Source: CAVVKW01 sp963749035 (lineage in GTDB: Bacteria; Verrucomicrobiota; Verrucomicrobiia; Chthoniobacterales; JAATET01). From it: DNA of 64,000 nucleotides. Under the pieces are notes generated by a model. The model had not been told where the DNA came from and searched no databases. It worked only from the letters and a program-made list of their open reading frames with translations. The number at the start of each line of letters is the position of its first letter. Position 1 is the first letter of the stretch. The stretch covers positions 1,178,001-1,242,000 of the forward strand of contig CAVVKW010000004.1 of the NCBI GenBank assembly GCA_963749035.1. Direction: 5' to 3'. The position numbers were made by a program, and so were the translations under genes. Positions 18,260 to 26,629 of this stretch are shown piece after piece.

Positions 18260-19687
18260 TTAGGCTTTCGCGACTTCTTGGGAGGGTGCGGGGTCGAGTT
18301 GTATTCCCTCGATCTGCGGTTCGTCGCGCAGATTATCATCGGCGAGGCGGGAATTATAAACCTCGGCCCACGCGTGCTCGTTCATCGCGCACATCGGCAC
18401 GGCTTCCCATTCGCCATCCCGCTTCACCGCTCCTTTGAAAACACAGGAGTCCAGGCGGCACCGCGTGGTCGCATCGTTCGGCGCGTCGGCGACCTGCGCC
18501 GCGTCCATGAAATTGTGCATCCCGACGCCAACCGTGTGAACCCGCCCGCGCACGGCCGCCCGCCCGAGATCACCAAGCATCCCGGCCTTCGCGAAGTGGC
18601 GGATCAAATGCCAGCCCACCTTCGGAAACAGACTCGGCCGCCGCGCAATCACGCCGGCCAGCCGATACGGCGCCGTGCCCGCGTCGTCGGTTACGAGCGA
18701 CAATCCGCCGACCGTCTCCAGTGCACTCGCAAACGCCACGTCCCACTCCGCCGTCTCCGGCATCGTCGTCGTGTATTTCCCACTGTCCTGCGAGACCAAC
18801 AGCGACGCCCAACTGTTGCAGTCGGGGTGACCGAAAATCGAAGCCTCCCGGCGCAGCGGTCGCCCCACCCCCTCCGAGATCTTCTCCCAAGCCAACTCCG
18901 GCGTCACCGGCTGCTCCGAGTAAATCGTCCGCCCGGTATCGGCCTCCGGTTGAAAGCTCAACATCCGCCACACCTTCGTCCGCTGCGGATCGGCCAAGAA
19001 CCACCGGATGATCTCCGGGATGTCGTCGATGTTCTTCCGCGTCACCGTGCAGTTGTGCGCAAACTCCAAGGGCGCGCCCGTCTTCTCCCGAATCGACAAC
19101 GCCAGGTCCGTGAATTGCTGCCGCACCGGATGCAGGTCCGCCTCGCACGTCACCTTCCCGATCGGATACCCCTTCCGCCCCGCTTGCGTGACGTCGATGT
19201 GCACCGCGACCTGCCGCAGCCCGCCCTCGACCACGAGGCGCTCGAGAAACTCCGGCTGCTCCGTGAGCGTCTGCCCGTGCGTGAACAACATCGGAACCAC
19301 CCCGACCGAATACGCGTAACGCACGATCTCGATCAGCTCATCGGCCCGCCCCGCTCGCCAGTAAGCGTCGGCCACGTCACCACCCGTGATCTGCAATCCG
19401 CCGCCCGGGCCCTGCAGCCGACGGTTCGCATCAATTTGCTCCTTCATCTGCTCCAGCGACGGGATCGGCACCCGGTTTGCGTTCTCCGGCAGGTAGCAAT
19501 GCGTGCAGCGAAACGAACAATAGCTGGCTCCAAGGGTGAAGGCACAGTGGGTCAAATGCCGACCCGAAATCTGATGCGGCGTCTGCAATTCCGCCGGAAG
19601 CGAATCCCAGCGTTCGCGCAGCACCCGCGCTTTCTCACCGTCGATCGGATTGCGGAAAGCCCGCCAACGTTCGTTCCAAACACTCAT
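18260..19687 (-). CDS. Radical SAM protein of the arsenosugar-type cluster, function unknown
   Basis: 475 residues from the ATG at 19687, which sits one base after the stop of the DUF547 gene. The radical SAM motif is CSFRCTHC (about residue 58 onward) followed by YLPENANRVP. Later landmarks are LQITGGDVADAYWR (SAM-contact region), LFTHGQTLTEQP, VAVHIDVTQAGRKG and FAHNCTVTRKNIDD. The C-terminus holds further cysteines (CRLDSCVFKG, VPMCAMNEHAW), which could bind an auxiliary cluster. It is not ArsS and I do not recognise a named subfamily. Context suggests a role in arsenolipid or arsenosugar modification, but this is inference. Confidence 0.82.
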   Translation of the reverse strand: MSVWNERWRAFRNPIDGEKARVLRERWDSLPAELQTPHQISGRHLTHCAFTLGASYCSFRCTHCYLPENANRVPIPSLEQMKEQIDANRRLQGPGGGLQITGGDVADAYWRAGRADELIEIVRYAYSVGVVPMLFTHGQTLTEQPEFLERLVVEGGLRQVAVHIDVTQAGRKGYPIGKVTCEADLHPVRQQFTDLALSIREKTGAPLEFAHNCTVTRKNIDDIPEIIRWFLADPQRTKVWRMLSFQPEADTGRTIYSEQPVTPELAWEKISEGVGRPLRREASIFGHPDCNSWASLLVSQDSGKYTTTMPETAEWDVAFASALETVGGLSLVTDDAGTAPYRLAGVIARRPSLFPKVGWHLIRHFAKAGMLGDLGRAAVRGRVHTVGVGMHNFMDAAQVADAPNDATTRCRLDSCVFKGAVKRDGEWEAVPMCAMNEHAWAEVYNSRLADDNLRDEPQIEGIQLDPAPSQEVAKA

Positions 19688-19688
19688 A

Positions 19689-20423
19689 TCAGGCTTCGTT
19701 GAGGCTCCAGTCGTATTTCGTAAACTCGATCGCCGCGCCCTCCGGCAGCGGCTCCTCGCGATACGCGTTGATGAACGCCTTCGTCCCGCCGACCTTGTCG
19801 AAGTCCGCCGCGTACCAGTCAAAAACTTCGAAAACCTTCACGATGTTCCCCTCGATTTTCACCGTCAGCGGATTGTTCGAAACCCCCTCTCTCGAGACCG
19901 CCGTGAGCTGTTCATCCAGCGTTTCGCCCGCGTAGGGCTCGTCGAGCAGCGGCGGACAGGACCGGCTCGCGCAATTGATCGCGAAGTGCACCCGCGGATC
20001 GCTGAATTCCTTCAGGATCACCTGCTTCTCCAGGTGATTCAGACTCATCTTTTCCCCGCCGACCGTGATCCGCTTGTTGGTGAACACCCCCCACAGCGGC
20101 GCAATGTCCGTCACGCTATCCACCGGATAAGCGTGAAGCACCTCGTGCAGCATCCACGCGTTGTAGGCGTTGATGTAAAACGCGAGCTTCGTATCGCCAG
20201 ACAAGGAATTCAGATCCGTTGCCGCGATCCCGGAAACAATCCCGTCGAGCGACGCCACGTCCGCTGCGCTCGCGTGCCACGCCTGGTAGCGGACGCCCTC
20301 TGACGTCACGTATTTCGCGAGCAGATCACCGTAAGTGTCGCGCCACTCATCGTCGGCGGGAGCGGTAACCGACTGCGAAGCACAGGCGGTCAGAAGAAGG
20401 GCAAAAAAGGCGAGTCGTTTCAT
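19689..20423 (-). CDS. DUF547 domain lipoprotein
   Basis: About 244 residues from the ATG at 20423. The N-terminus (MKRLAFFALLLTACAS) is a lipoprotein signal peptide with a lipobox (LLTAC). DUF547 features follow: LAFYINAYNAWMLHEVL, SLNHLEKQVIL, DPRVHFAINCASRSCPPLL and the late VFDWYAADF. DUF547 proteins are of unknown activity, though conserved Cys/His around NCASxSCPPL suggests a thiol-dependent site, and relatives occur in arsenosugar clusters. It is followed at one base by the radical SAM gene, so they are surely co-translated. Confidence 0.88.
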   Translation of the reverse strand: MKRLAFFALLLTACASQSVTAPADDEWRDTYGDLLAKYVTSEGVRYQAWHASAADVASLDGIVSGIAATDLNSLSGDTKLAFYINAYNAWMLHEVLHAYPVDSVTDIAPLWGVFTNKRITVGGEKMSLNHLEKQVILKEFSDPRVHFAINCASRSCPPLLDEPYAGETLDEQLTAVSREGVSNNPLTVKIEGNIVKVFEVFDWYAADFDKVGGTKAFINAYREEPLPEGAAIEFTKYDWSLNEA

Positions 20424-20489
20424 AAAGTTTCGTGGGTTTCGTTGGAAAATGGGAATCCTGTTTTTGAGCCATCGGGCGCCGCGGCGCAC

Positions 20490-20525
20490 TCACTCGACTC
20501 TCGACTATAAACTCTCAACTTCCTT
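20490..20525. repeat. Short dispersed repeat overlapping the glycosyltransferase stop
   Basis: An imperfect run of gactctcgact / actctcaact units lies at the end of the glycosyltransferase gene and supplies its stop codon. This reads like a small intergenic repeat that grew into the gene end. It belongs with the other boundary repeats in the window, at 21328, 22927, 42044, 42668 and 60022. Confidence 0.5.
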
Positions 20526-21227
20526 CCTTCGATAATACCAAGTGTGCAGCCGATCGGGTGAGACCCCGCAGCGAAAGAGCAGCAGAAAGAGCCCGTTCCG
20601 AATCGATGTCCGCCACGCTCCGCCCTCGCGATGAGCCCGGTCAGAAGTCGTCATGGGTGGATCCAGCAACGCGATCCGGCCCGAACGTCGCAGCCGATTG
20701 GAGAATTCCACGTCTTCCATCAACGGCAGATTTCGAAATCCACCGATCGCCTCGTAATGCGACCGTCGCACGAAGATCGACTGATCTCCAAACAACGCGC
20801 CGAACCGCAGTGCCCGCCACCGCTCGACCGGTTCGATCCACCTGAAAAGCGGATGCCGCCCATCGAACTTCCGGTGAAACGCCCCACCGACGATCCGCGA
20901 ATCCCCCATCACCTCCACCACGGCCCGCACTTGGCCCTCCTCGATCTCCGAGTCCGCGTGGTGAAAGACCAGCACGTCCCCGCTCGCCGCCTCCGCACCC
21001 AGCGCGAGCTGATGCCCCCGATTCGCCTCGTTCGAAACGATCACCGTCGCGCCCAAGTCTCGCAACCTCCCGACCAGCCCCTCATCCGGCATCGCCAGAA
21101 TCACAATCGTCTCATTCTGCCCGACATCCCGTCGCAACAGACGGGAGACCAACTCCCCGTCCCGCCAACACGGGATGATCAAGCTCACGGTGGCAACGGA
21201 CGAACTGGATCCGGGAGGGGAAGGCAT
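20505..21227 (-). CDS. Family 2 glycosyltransferase (TIGR04283-like, arsenosugar-associated)
   Basis: About 240 residues. A GT-A fold with the nucleotide-binding start VSLIIPCWRDG, the SNEANRGHQLALGAEAASGD segment, the metal-binding HHADSEIE, VGGAFHRKFD, FGDQSIFVRRSHYEAIGG and the acceptor-site motif PLMEDVEFSNRLRRSG. The combination matches the TIGR04283 family, found beside ArsM and ArsS. It may transfer the sugar of the arsenosugar. The ATG at 21227 is chosen because the frame upstream consists of a dispersed repeat. The last residues (EVESL and the stop) also lie in a dispersed repeat. Confidence 0.86.
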   Translation of the reverse strand: MPSPPGSSSSVATVSLIIPCWRDGELVSRLLRRDVGQNETIVILAMPDEGLVGRLRDLGATVIVSNEANRGHQLALGAEAASGDVLVFHHADSEIEEGQVRAVVEVMGDSRIVGGAFHRKFDGRHPLFRWIEPVERWRALRFGALFGDQSIFVRRSHYEAIGGFRNLPLMEDVEFSNRLRRSGRIALLDPPMTTSDRAHREGGAWRTSIRNGLFLLLFRCGVSPDRLHTWYYRRKEVESL

Positions 21228-21327
21228 TTCGACAGCGAGAGTAATCACTAAGGCGGTCGTTCGTCGAATACCAGTCTCCGGATCACGGAAATTCGACCGG
21301 CTCGATTTCCATTCGATGAATTCCAGA

Positions 21328-21412
21328 CCTCCGCGCCTCTGCGGCTCTGCGTGAGATAACAATCACCCGTCACGATCCTTCGCGCCATCGCGCCTTCGCG
21401 CCTTCGCGTGAG
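21328..21412. repeat. Dispersed intergenic repeat, two direct units
   Basis: Two related units, CGCCTCTGCGGCTCTGCGTGAG at about 21334-21355 and a longer block of cttcgcg/catcgcg steps ending CGCGTGAG at 21376-21411, share the pattern of GCG-spaced purine/pyrimidine steps ending in GTGAG. The same pattern occurs inverted at 22927-22961 and again at 60022-60101. The repeat lies between mmsA and the glycosyltransferase and contains no gene. Confidence 0.65.
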
Positions 21413-21437
21413 TCGAAAAAGCTCCCCGAGACCGCCG

Positions 21438-22919
21438 TCAGCCAGCCTTCTCCCAGACGTCCGCGTCGCCGAACCACCGCGACGTCGTCACTTTTTGCTG
21501 CGTGTAGAACGCCACCCCCTCGCGCCCCTGCAAGTGGAGGTCGCCGAAGAACGACTCGTTCCAGCCGCTAAACGGAAAGAAGGCCATCGGTGCCGGCACC
21601 GCTACGTTCACACCGACCATCCCCGCGTTGATCCGATGGCGGAACTCCCTCGCCGCGCGGCCCGAGTTCGTAAAGATCGCCGCCCCGTTCCCGTAAGCGG
21701 ACCGGTTTGCCGCGGTGATCGCCGCCTCCAGATCGTCCGACCGCATCACGTTCAGCACCGGCCCAAAGATCTCCTCCCGCGCCACCGTCATCCCGTCCTC
21801 CACACCGTCCAAAATTGTCGGCCCGACGTAAAATCCGCGCTCGGCCCCGTCGACCCGCACGCCGCGTCCGTCCGCCAGCACCTTGCTCCCTTCGCGCTCG
21901 CCCGCGCCGATCAACTCCAGCACCCGATCCCGGTGCGCCGCCGTGATCACCGGCCCCATCGCCGCCTGGGAATCGCGGAACGCCGCTCCAACGCGAATCG
22001 ACTTCGCCGCGCCCACCAACTCCGGCAAAACCCGGTCACCCGCTTCGCCGATCGCGATCGCCGTCGATCCCGACATGCAGCGCTCGCCCGCGCAGCCAAA
22101 CGCCGCTTCCACGAGTCCCCGCACCGCTTCCGGCACCGTCGCGTCGGGCATGATCAAAATAAAATTCTTCGCGCCACCCGCCGCCTGCACCCGCTTCCCG
22201 TGCTGAGTCCCGGTGTCAAAGATGTGCCGCGCCACCGGCGTCGATCCCACGAACGAGATCGCCCTCACGTCCGGATGAACCAGCAATCCATCGACCACCG
22301 CCCGCCCGCCCTGGGCCACGTTGAAGACCCCCTTCGGCAGCCCCGCCTCGTCGAGCAACTCCGCGAGCCGCGTCGCGGTCAACGGCACCTTCTCACTTGG
22401 TTTTAGCACGAACGAATTCCCGCACGCCAACGCCAGTGGAAACATCCAGAGCGGCACCATCGCAGGAAAGTTGAACGGCACGATCCCCACGCAAACCCCC
22501 AACGGCTGCCGGATCGTGTCGCAATCGATCCCCCGCGCGACGTTCTCCAGCGACTCGCCCATCAACAGCGTCGGCGCCCCGCACGCGTATTCGACCATCT
22601 GGATTCCCCGCCGCAGATCCCCCCGCGCCTCGGCCAAGGTCTTCCCGTGCTCGGTCGAGATGAGCAGCGCAATCTCCTCCGCCGCCGCCTCGAGCAGCGT
22701 CTTGTATCGAAAGAGCACCCCGGCCCGCTCGATCGCCGGCGTGTCACGCCAGCCCGGAAACGCCGCCGCCGCCGCGCCCACGGCCGCGTTTACGAGATTC
22801 CCGTCAGCCAACGGCACCTCGGCGATCACCTCGCCAAGAGCCGGATTATAGACGGACGCCCGTTCCGCCGCCTCCGGCAGCACCCACTCGCCACCAATGA
22901 AAGATTTACAGACCCTCAT
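21438..22919 (-). CDS. mmsA: Methylmalonate-semialdehyde dehydrogenase (CoA-acylating)
   Basis: 493 residues, aldehyde dehydrogenase superfamily. MmsA converts methylmalonate or malonate semialdehyde with CoA and NAD to propionyl- or acetyl-CoA in valine, inositol and beta-alanine breakdown. The start FIGGEWVLPE, the GIVPFNFPAMVPLWMFP segment, ISFVGSTPVARHI and the catalytic CAGERCMSGS cysteine motif are all MmsA-type; the last two separate it from ordinary ALDHs. preA lies upstream on the same strand, which points to use in beta-alanine from pyrimidine breakdown (inference). Confidence 0.93.
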   Translation of the reverse strand: MRVCKSFIGGEWVLPEAAERASVYNPALGEVIAEVPLADGNLVNAAVGAAAAAFPGWRDTPAIERAGVLFRYKTLLEAAAEEIALLISTEHGKTLAEARGDLRRGIQMVEYACGAPTLLMGESLENVARGIDCDTIRQPLGVCVGIVPFNFPAMVPLWMFPLALACGNSFVLKPSEKVPLTATRLAELLDEAGLPKGVFNVAQGGRAVVDGLLVHPDVRAISFVGSTPVARHIFDTGTQHGKRVQAAGGAKNFILIMPDATVPEAVRGLVEAAFGCAGERCMSGSTAIAIGEAGDRVLPELVGAAKSIRVGAAFRDSQAAMGPVITAAHRDRVLELIGAGEREGSKVLADGRGVRVDGAERGFYVGPTILDGVEDGMTVAREEIFGPVLNVMRSDDLEAAITAANRSAYGNGAAIFTNSGRAAREFRHRINAGMVGVNVAVPAPMAFFPFSGWNESFFGDLHLQGREGVAFYTQQKVTTSRWFGDADVWEKAG

Positions 22920-22926
22920 ACCAAAT

Positions 22927-23001
22927 TCTCACGCGAAGCCGCGAAGTCGCGAGGCGAAATCCCTTTGCAAAATCCGCAATCCGAAATCCACAATCCGCAA
23001 T
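22927..23001. repeat. Dispersed boundary repeats between preA and mmsA
   Basis: Two repeat types sit side by side. CTCACGCGAAGCCGCGAAG (22928-22946) onward to about 22961 is an inverted copy of the element at 21328-21412. From about 22970 to 23001 there is an imperfect array of AATCCGCAATCC / GAAATCCACAATCC units. Both fill the 82-base gap between the two genes. Similar AATCC-type units occur at the hisH/hisA junction. Confidence 0.6.
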
Positions 23002-24117
23002 CTAGCGCGCCAGCGCGTCCGACTGCTTCACGAAGTCATCCCCGTCCCACTCGCCGTCGGCCTTCACCATTTTCTTCGCCTCAGCCTGCGCTTCCTTCCG
23101 CTCGCGCTGTTTGTGCACGAGGTCGGTGTGCGTCGTGAAATACGGCAGACTCGCGCCCTTGAAGTCCGCCAGCGTTTCAAAGCTGTGCTTCTCCATGAAG
23201 GCTTCCAGCCCCGCGCAGAGATCCTTCACCATGCCGTAACCGTGCTTCATCACGCCCGTGCAGACCTGCACCGTGTCCGACCCGAGCAGAATAAACTGCG
23301 CCGCGTCCTCGCCGGTCTCGACGCCGCCAAGCCCCGACAACGTCCGCCCCGGAAACTCCGATTTGATCAACTGCGAGATCTCCATGCACATCCGCAGCGC
23401 GATCGGCCGCACCGCGATCGACGAATACCCGCCCGGCGTCGAGTAGCCTTCCACACTCGGCTCCGGCCGCAGCGTTTCGAGGTTCACTCCGACCACGCTG
23501 CGGATCGTGTTGATCGCGCTCACGCCCTGACAACCCGCCGCCAGCGCCGCCCGCGTCGGCTCCTCGATATGCGTAACGTTCGGAGTCATTTTCGCCCAGA
23601 CCGGGATCTTCGACGCCGACGTCACCCACTCGCAGACCTCACCAAGAATCTCGGGGTCCTGCCCCATCGCGCCACCCATCTTCCGCTCCGGCATCCCGTG
23701 CGGACACGAGAAATTCAGCTCGAAGGCGTCCACGCCCGCGTCCTGGCACCGCTCGATCATCTCGATCCAGTTGTCCTTCACGAATTCCTCCATCACCGAA
23801 GCGATGAGAATCCCCTCGGGGAACGCGTCCTTTGCCTTCTTGAATTCTTCCAGCCACGTGTCGAACGACCGGTCACTGATCAACTCAATGTTCTCCCAGC
23901 CGATCACCTCGCCATTCCCGGACTTCAGCTTCCCGTAGCGCGGCGTGACGTTGATCACCTTCGACGCGTCCAGACTGACCGTCTTCGCGATCACCGCGCC
24001 CCAGCCCTCGCGAAACGCGCGATTGATCACGTTCAGGTTGGTCCCGGGAGGGCCCGATCCAATCACGAAAGGGTTCGGCATTTTCAGTCCGTCAACGGTC
24101 GAGGCAAGCGTAGGCAT
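23002..24117 (-). CDS. preA: Dihydropyrimidine dehydrogenase PreA-like subunit, lacking the C-terminal ferredoxin domain
   Basis: 371 residues of dihydroorotate-dehydrogenase-like TIM barrel. The FMN-site and active-site motifs match PreA/DPD: NPFVIGSGPPGTNLNVI, AKTVSLDASKVINVTPRY, ELNFSCPHGMPERKMGGAMG (catalytic Cys), VWAKMTPNVTHI and GLGGVETGEDAAQFILLGS. PreA with PreT reduces uracil and thymine. Usual PreA proteins are about 410 residues and end in two 4Fe-4S motifs; here the C-terminus (KMVKADGEWDGDDFVKQSD) has none. No preT is adjacent. Electron transfer must therefore differ, or the partner carries the clusters. Confidence 0.9.
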   Translation of the reverse strand: MPTLASTVDGLKMPNPFVIGSGPPGTNLNVINRAFREGWGAVIAKTVSLDASKVINVTPRYGKLKSGNGEVIGWENIELISDRSFDTWLEEFKKAKDAFPEGILIASVMEEFVKDNWIEMIERCQDAGVDAFELNFSCPHGMPERKMGGAMGQDPEILGEVCEWVTSASKIPVWAKMTPNVTHIEEPTRAALAAGCQGVSAINTIRSVVGVNLETLRPEPSVEGYSTPGGYSSIAVRPIALRMCMEISQLIKSEFPGRTLSGLGGVETGEDAAQFILLGSDTVQVCTGVMKHGYGMVKDLCAGLEAFMEKHSFETLADFKGASLPYFTTHTDLVHKQRERKEAQAEAKKMVKADGEWDGDDFVKQSDALAR

Positions 24118-24193
24118 AAATCAGGGAACGAGTTGTGAAGGGCGGATGAGTAGCATTTCCAGAGCCAACCTCACGTCCGGCGTTCTAAATTCC

Positions 24194-25825
24194 TTACGCC
24201 CTCCGGCAGCGGAACCAACGGTATCCCCGCGCACCCAATCGCAAGACGTGCCGCCCCTTCCCGTCCGCCGGCACCTGCACCGGATCCACCAGGTCCACCA
24301 ACGTTGGCGCCTCGTCGACCTGCAACGTCACTTCGACCGGCTTCCCGGCGAAGTTGTGCACGATGACCAACCGCTCACCGTCATATTCGTAAACGATCGC
24401 CAGCGACGAAGCCGACCCCGTCTCGACGATCTTCCACTCTCCCAGCCCTATTTCACGGCAGCTCTTCCGCAACCGCACCATCCGCTTCGTCCAGGACAAA
24501 ATCGAATCGTCCTGCCGCGTCTGCGCCTCGACGTTCAGCCGATCGTAGTCGTAAACGCCCTCGTCGATCAGCGGATGGATCAGATCCCTCTTTTTCGCGG
24601 AGGAAAATCCCGAGTTCGCCTCGTCCGTCCACTGCATCGGCGTCCTCACCGCGTCCCGCTCGTTCAACGACAGGTCGTCCCCCATCCCGATCTCGTCGCC
24701 GTATCGCATCACCGGCGTCCCCGGCAGCGAAAACATCAGACTGTAAGCCAGCTCGATGTGCGCCCGATCGCCCAACATCGGCGCCAGCCGCCGCCGGATC
24801 CCCCGCTCGTAAAGCTGCATGTTCTTCTTTGGCCCAAACTCCGCGAACACCTTCTCGCGCTGCTTGTCCGTCAGCCGCCCGAGATCCAGCTCGTCGTGAT
24901 TGCGCAGGAAGTTCGCCCACTGCGCCGCCCCCGGCTTGTCCCGCGTCGCCTCCAGCGCCCGACGCAGCGGCTTCACGTCACCCGAAGCCAGCGAGTAGAA
25001 CAAATGCTGATTCGAGAAGAAGTTAAACATCAGGTGCAGCCCGTTGCCGCCCTCCCCGAAGTATTTCTTCGAATCCTTCGGTGCCACGTTCGCCTCGCCC
25101 AGCAAAACAGCGTCGCCCCGCCGCCACTGCAGAAAGCTCCGCATTTCCTCGAGGTATTCAAACCGGATCTTCCGCCCCTTCGTCTTTCCGGGCTCCTGCG
25201 TTTCCAGAATAAACGGGATCGCGTCCACCCGAAACCCCGCCACGCCCAGCGACAGATAGTAACCCATGATTCGCCGGATCTCCGCCCGCACCTCCGGATT
25301 CCCCATGTTCAGATCCGGTTGATGATCGTAAAACCGGTGGAAGTAATACGCGTTCGCCTTCTTGTCCTTCGTCCACGTCGCCTCCTGCACGCCGGGGAAG
25401 ATCACCCCCTCGTCCCAGTCCGAAGGCCGCTTCTTCGACCACACGTAGTAATCGCGATACCGCGCGTCCGGCCCCGTCCGCGCGTCCTGAAACCACGGAT
25501 GTTCGTTGCTCGTGTGGTTGACCACCAGATCGATCAACACCCGGATCCCCATGGAATTCGCCGCGTGCATGAACTCCGCAAAATCTCCGTTCGTCCCGTG
25601 CCGCGGATCCACCGAATAGTAGTCCGAAATGTCGTAACCGTTATCGCGATTCGGCGTCTTCTGAAACGGCGCCAGCCAAACGGCATCCACCCCCAGCGCC
25701 TTGAGGTAGCCCAACCGACGAATCAACCCCCGAAAGTCCCCGACCCCATCCCCGTTGTCGTCCATGAAGGTCTCGAGGTCCAAACTGTAAATGATCGCGT
25801 TCTTATACCAATGGTCCGGGGTCAT
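24194..25825 (-). CDS. GH13 alpha-amylase family enzyme, trehalose-synthase-like
   Basis: 543 residues. The start YKNAIIYSLDLETFMDDNGD and the region DNGYDISDYYSVDP resemble trehalose synthase / maltose alpha-D-glucosyltransferase (GH13_16) proteins. GH13 catalytic residues are present: nucleophile Asp in GFRVDAIPF, acid/base Glu in VLLGEANV, third Asp in FLRNHDELD; also LVVNHTSNEHPWF. A C-terminal beta domain ends the protein. No signal peptide, so it acts on intracellular maltose, trehalose or glucan. The exact reaction could also be an alpha-glucosidase. Its start overlaps the end of the integrase frame by 4 bases (probably fortuitous). Confidence 0.88.
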   Translation of the reverse strand: MTPDHWYKNAIIYSLDLETFMDDNGDGVGDFRGLIRRLGYLKALGVDAVWLAPFQKTPNRDNGYDISDYYSVDPRHGTNGDFAEFMHAANSMGIRVLIDLVVNHTSNEHPWFQDARTGPDARYRDYYVWSKKRPSDWDEGVIFPGVQEATWTKDKKANAYYFHRFYDHQPDLNMGNPEVRAEIRRIMGYYLSLGVAGFRVDAIPFILETQEPGKTKGRKIRFEYLEEMRSFLQWRRGDAVLLGEANVAPKDSKKYFGEGGNGLHLMFNFFSNQHLFYSLASGDVKPLRRALEATRDKPGAAQWANFLRNHDELDLGRLTDKQREKVFAEFGPKKNMQLYERGIRRRLAPMLGDRAHIELAYSLMFSLPGTPVMRYGDEIGMGDDLSLNERDAVRTPMQWTDEANSGFSSAKKRDLIHPLIDEGVYDYDRLNVEAQTRQDDSILSWTKRMVRLRKSCREIGLGEWKIVETGSASSLAIVYEYDGERLVIVHNFAGKPVEVTLQVDEAPTLVDLVDPVQVPADGKGRHVLRLGARGYRWFRCRRA

Positions 25826-25922
25826 AGCGCTACCCTTACCCTCGAAAGATTCTCAAAGCACGACCCAACCTCACGCCAAACCTCAGAACCGCCAGCTCGC
25901 CGACGACCGCAAGGTCCATCGG

Positions 25923-26074
25923 GACCGCGAGCTTCCACGGAGACCGCGAGCTTCCACGGGGACCGCGAGCTTCCATGGGGACCGCGAGCTCCCATGGGGA
26001 CCGCGAGCTTCCACGGGGACCGCGAGTTTCCACGGAGACCGCGAGCTTCCACGGGGACCGCGAGCTTCCAGCTC
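25923..26074. repeat. 19-bp minisatellite, eight units
   Basis: Eight head-to-tail units of GACCGCGAGCTTCCACGGG with starts at 25923, 25942, 25961, 25980, 25999, 26018, 26037 and 26056; units differ by one or two bases and the last is partial. Since 19 is not a multiple of three, all frames encode the same 19-residue peptide repeat in turn. A perfect 7-bp hairpin (GGCACCA tcc TGGTGCC, 26081-26097) lies just beyond it. Confidence 0.92.
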
Positions 26075-26629
26075 GCCCCCGGCACCATCCTGGTGCCGGA
26101 TGCCACGAGCCCCCCCACCCACTCCCTCGGCCCACGACCCGACTGAGCCACGAAAATTCGAAACACCGCCGCTCGCTGGTTACAAGCGAACCAACGAGCC
26201 GCCCGACCGCTCGTCACGTGAAGCACGTGCATGTAAATCTCCGTCGTCTTGGTGCTAGAATGCCCCAGCGCCTCCTGCATCGTCCGCAAGTCGACCCCAC
26301 TTTGCAGAAGACCCGTCGCGTAACTGTGGCGGAACGGGTGGGCTGTCACCCGATTCTCGATTCCCGCCGCCGAGACGGCCCGCGAGATCCAACGGCTTAC
26401 CCACACCTCCAGCACGTGATGTCGTTTGACCTTCCAATCCCTCGGATCAACCGAACGGCCCTCGACCGCAAAGACCTGATTCCAGCTCCGGCAAAATCCA
26501 CCGCCAGACTTTCGATCCAATGCCGGATCTACCCAAACGCAAGCCCCACGGTCCGCCTCATCTTCCTCAAAATTTATTCGAGATCTTTGAATCTGACGCT
26601 CGAGCCCACCAATCAAACGCTCCGGCAGC

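Noticed and set aside
22897..24138. A 413-codon frame antisense to preA
   Set aside because: Shadow of a well-conserved gene; its start lies in dispersed repeats.
25923..26074. CRISPR array
   Set aside because: Units are directly adjacent with no spacers, and no cas genes are in the window.
25836..26135. Collagen-like or repeat protein encoded by the 19-bp array
   Set aside because: All frames give the same peptide because the unit is 19 bp; this is a DNA minisatellite, not evidence for a repeat protein.
23945..26146. A 733-codon plus-strand frame across preA, the GH13 gene and the minisatellite
   Set aside because: It crosses three sense features, is Arg/His/Pro-rich like other shadow frames here, and has no domain.
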